From Letharia columbiana (taxonomy: Eukaryota > Ascomycota > Lecanoromycetes > Lecanorales > Parmeliaceae), in the NCBI RefSeq assembly GCF_014066305.1, contig NW_023501044.1, positions 124,001 through 188,000 on the forward strand: a stretch of 64,000 nucleotides of DNA, given 5' to 3'. The notes below the pieces were generated by a model. It was not told the DNA's origin. It saw nothing but the letters and a program-made list of their open reading frames with translations, and made no database searches. The stretch's first letter is position 1, and every line of letters begins with the position of its first letter. The position numbers were made by a program, and so were the translations under genes. This document shows positions 60,736 through 64,000 of this stretch, in pieces.

Positions 60736-61052
60736 AGCCACAGGTTATACAATTAGGTTGATGAGATAGAATCCACAAAGCTGGCGCGCCTTATAGGTCG
60801 CCTTAACGCTTTTATCAAAGCGGGGTTAAGAAACTTTAGAGGTTTAACCCTTACTTTAATCTCGATAGCTTCCTCTATAAACTACTAAGTAGATAAATTA
60901 ATAATTACGCGAATTAAGAGAATTATATTTTATATATCGCGTAGATATTCTCGAATAAGATACGAGATCCGCTATCTCTTTAAATATAGACTTTAAGTTT
61001 TTATAGTAAGAGAAATCTAGCGTTATAGAAGAGTAATAAGAGAAGAACTACT
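60736..61052 (+). repeat. Dispersed 320-bp repeat, copy 2 (RIP-mutated)
   Basis: This is the counterpart of 4525-4845, starting agccacaggttatac. Compared with copy 1, many TpG/CpA have become TpA, increasingly so towards the right. It continues without a break into AT-rich DNA, suggesting that it is the terminal or 5' non-coding part of a larger element. Confidence 0.7.
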
Positions 61053-64000
61053 AGACAAGAGTAGCTGGGTTCTTATTATGGAAATTAGTACGTATACTAG
61101 TTCGCTTTAAGTCTTTAAGTCTTAATATGAAAGTATAAGACTTTAGAAAGAGTTTTAATAGAGTTACACCCATTTTTTATATAGTTATATCTCTCTCTTT
61201 ACTAGATAAATATAGGCTAATAATACGAGTATATCTTCTAGCGCTAAAAAACCTCTTATGATAGTACGCTATACTCTCGACTTTAATAATACTTTCGACT
61301 ATAATAATACTTTATATATTATATATATCGTACTCTTAGTTATAATAATACTTTCTATAATAATAATATAATGATAATACGCTATATAATAATAATGCTA
61401 TCGACTAGAGTAATACTATTAATACGTAAACTATAGACTCTAAAGTTAATTCCCGAGAGTAGATTTCGAAGACTCTCGAGCTCTAACTTACGCTTCGGGG
61501 CTAAAAATTACTTTAACTTACGTCTCGACGCGTAAAATAACGTATAATATACTGGAGCTAGAATATCGTTTAATATGCGGCGAAAGTTAATAGAAGTATT
61601 CTAGAATCTATTTATATCGTATAACTTAATCTAAGTTATAAATAAATTCTAACGTTAAAATAACTTTAAGATGAAATCCTCTAGTTCGAGATTATACTTT
61701 ATTATAATTTGATAGTAATAATACTAATATATAGCCGCGAATTTGGCTAATGAAAATTCCTTAAATAGATTCTAATCTAAGTTCGAGCTTGAAAGGCTAT
61801 ACTTAAGTAAGTAAGTTAGATAAATCTATATAATTTTAATATATATTATAACGCTAATTAAGCTAAATATTGCAGCCTTCTAATATCGAATATATTTAGA
61901 TTTCAAATATTTCTAAATAGAGAAATAAGTAATTCGAACGGTTAATATTAATTCTTCTTTATAATAAGTCTTAGTAGTGTAGTCGATACCAAGATCGATA
62001 TCGATAAAGTCTATACATATCTCGCGAATATCGTTAAAATCCTATAACCGACGTTTACGATTTAGTTCTATAGAGATATTAATTTCAATAGCGACGTCGT
62101 CGATAATCTCTTATACTATTAATAGCCTTAAAATAAAGTAAAGTAATATCAAGATTCGCTAAGCGTCTTTAATTAAAGAATAGTTAATATTACGTAATAT
62201 TCGCTTATATATCTTATTTAGTAATTAAGATAGTAAATCGAATAGATGATTAAGATAATCTTTACTACGAGAATATAACTATAAAGATTTAAATTAACAT
62301 TTAACTCATCGAAATCTATAGAATAATTAGTCGAGATTCTTTAACGCTAATACTATATTATCGTTATTTACTTATACGCCCTTAATACGTTTAATTAATA
62401 TATCTTAAATCTTATTATAATATAGTAATAATTTTCGAAGTCTTCGATCTATATTAAATCGACCAGATATAAAATCGATAATATTCTTATCTATCTCTAT
62501 ATTTTATATTATAACTTATTAATTAGCAGAAATATCGAGAGAATCGCGAATATCCGACTTATCCCTACTTGTAAAGAAGAGATATAGATCTTATACGCCT
62601 TAGTTTCGCATTAACTCTAATATATTAAGCATATACTCTCGTAGTTTATTTCGAGGGCTCTCGTTAAGCGCGTTTAATATAATATATATCTAATAAAATC
62701 TTTAAATTAGGCGATAGAGATACTTTATAAGCATTAACGATAGAGGTATATCGACTTTATATAACTTATATAGTCGAATAAGATCTATATAGTTATCTTA
62801 AAGCTAACTTAATAATTATAGTAGTAGTAACCGTAGTATAGTTAATATATTCTATTTCGACTTATCGTTAAAGATAAAATAAAAGAATATAATTCCGACG
62901 TTAAGGTTAGATCTTCGATATCGTAGAGCGAATTATATCGCTATTAAGTATAAGACTAACTTATTAGATTTCGTAAATTCGTTTAACTATATAATAAAGT
63001 TCTCCTCGATTAATTATCTTAAAAACTAAGAACTCTTAATAAGTTACGTCCTCGTATTAAAGTGTTTTTTTATATACGCTATATTATAGTCGATAGTAGC
63101 ATTAGATACTTTTAGTTAGTTACGAAGATTAGATAATATTTAATCGACTCTAATTAAGTCTAAAAGAACTTTCACTTAAATAATATTATCTTAAACTCTC
63201 TAAGTATTCTTAAGCTATAATACGCTTAGTGTAGAGAATAGATTACCACGTATATCATTAATATCTTTATCGAGTTTCTATAGAGTACTTCGTCGAAAAG
63301 AATATATTACTCGATATTCTATAACTCTAATAGCAGCCTTAATTCCCTATAAGGGGATTTCGCTAAATTTCTAACACTCATCCTATAGTTCTTAAATGAA
63401 TTCCTCGCAACTATTTATCGACATTATAAAAAGATGAAAAAAAAAACTCGATGCTCTCGATTAAGCTTTATTTCTCTACTTGAAAATAGCGATCTAATAA
63501 TATCTTTCTAAGATATTAAAAGATTTCTAAAAGGCTATTAAGTCTCTCAATCATATAAATAAGCTTTAAGTCTCGATTTTCTTAGATATTATAGAAGTCG
63601 ACTAATAACTATATAACTTAAATTCCTAGCGAGATTAACTCCGTTACGCTTACCGCGACGAAGAGCGAATTAATTATTAAAGTCAATCTCGGTCTTAATA
63701 TTATTTAGGGTAATTATTTTCTAGAAGAATAATTAGTAAAGATAATAGATTAAAGAATCTAGATAATAGAAGTTCTCTTCATTCACGGTTTCGTAGAACG
63801 AGGGGAAATACTTTTATATCAAACAGTATATTAGCCTCGCCGTTAGTCTTATCGCTATTATATTCTATATAATAGCATTATTATCTTAAGGCTTTAATAG
63901 GCTAATATAACGTATATATAGGCTATACTATAGACATACAGCGGTAGTCGTAATTACTTAAGCTAAAGCAATTTATTTAGTACGAGATTCTACTATGGCG
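61053..64000. repeat. RIP-degraded AT-rich block running off the window
   Basis: TpA-rich, stop-dense sequence without recognisable domains, probably the body of the element that begins at 60736. Truncated by the window end. Confidence 0.75.

Overview
The window looks like a genome-defence-scarred compartment of a filamentous ascomycete (Pezizomycotina, probably Eurotiomycetes). The genes have short introns of 48-82 bp with GTGAGT/GTAAGT-type donors and CTAAC/CTGAC branch sites, and several protein families present are fungus-specific. Composition is strongly bimodal. GC-normal islands are embedded in TpA-rich blocks that are almost free of CpA and TpG, full of stops and without long ORFs. 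This is the signature of repeat-induced point mutation (RIP). Two pairs of homologous segments (34.2/48.2 kb and 3.0/27.3 kb) show it directly as CpA->TpA and TpG->TpA differences.

Layout. RIP-type AT-rich blocks lie at about 1-4290, 7660-9131, 9921-15760, 20510-26655, 27960-29220, 30460-32160, 32760-33130, 34020-35600, 50230-51000, 53520-55480 and 61053-64000. Two contain very long near-pure A tracts (8.1-8.6 and 15.8-16.1 kb). An intact 779-bp GC-rich miniature LTR element (TRIM-like) with 141-bp LTRs and a 5-bp target duplication sits in one AT-rich block at 9.1-9.9 kb. Islands hold: a 5'-truncated membrane protein gene (6.3-7.66 kb); an uncharacterised ORF with a C->T-type stop (16.3-17.0 kb); cytochrome c peroxidase (19.2-20.3 kb) whose start-codon exon is not visible; a Ty1/copia remnant next to a dehydrogenase fragment (29.3-30.1 kb); RIP-eroded pseudogenes of a casein-kinase-1-like kinase and of an uncharacterised fungal family (33.1-35.9 kb); and a cluster of fragments at 36.4-37.9 kb (Poa1-type macro domain, nucleoside phosphorylase C-terminus, a 25-bp tandem repeat).

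The main gene is a reconstructed eight-exon STAND/NLR-type receptor at 37.8-43.4 kb on the minus strand. Its order is alpha/beta-hydrolase, NB-ARC, TPR repeats, a long acidic and Ser-rich region, a Cys-containing module and C-terminal membrane segments. It is intact in frame over about 1,715 codons except for two in-frame TAR stops that look like C->T changes of CAR codons, so it is a recent pseudogene. Other debris of the same gene class lies nearby: a WD40/TPR chimera (45.2-45.7 kb), a TPR fragment (52.4 kb) and the phosphorylase fragment (37.6 kb). A decayed DUF3435/FluG-type tyrosine recombinase, the family that includes Starship 'captains', lies at 50.0-51.2 kb. The only multi-exon gene I can reconstruct without a defect is a fungal rhodopsin-domain membrane protein at 56.8-58.4 kb (six exons, 403 aa).

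The genes do not form a pathway. The region reads as a rapidly turning-over accessory locus where transposons, RIP and NLR-module shuffling meet. All exon structures were derived by hand from reading frame, splice sites and remembered family motifs. No database search was run, and family names are recognition calls.
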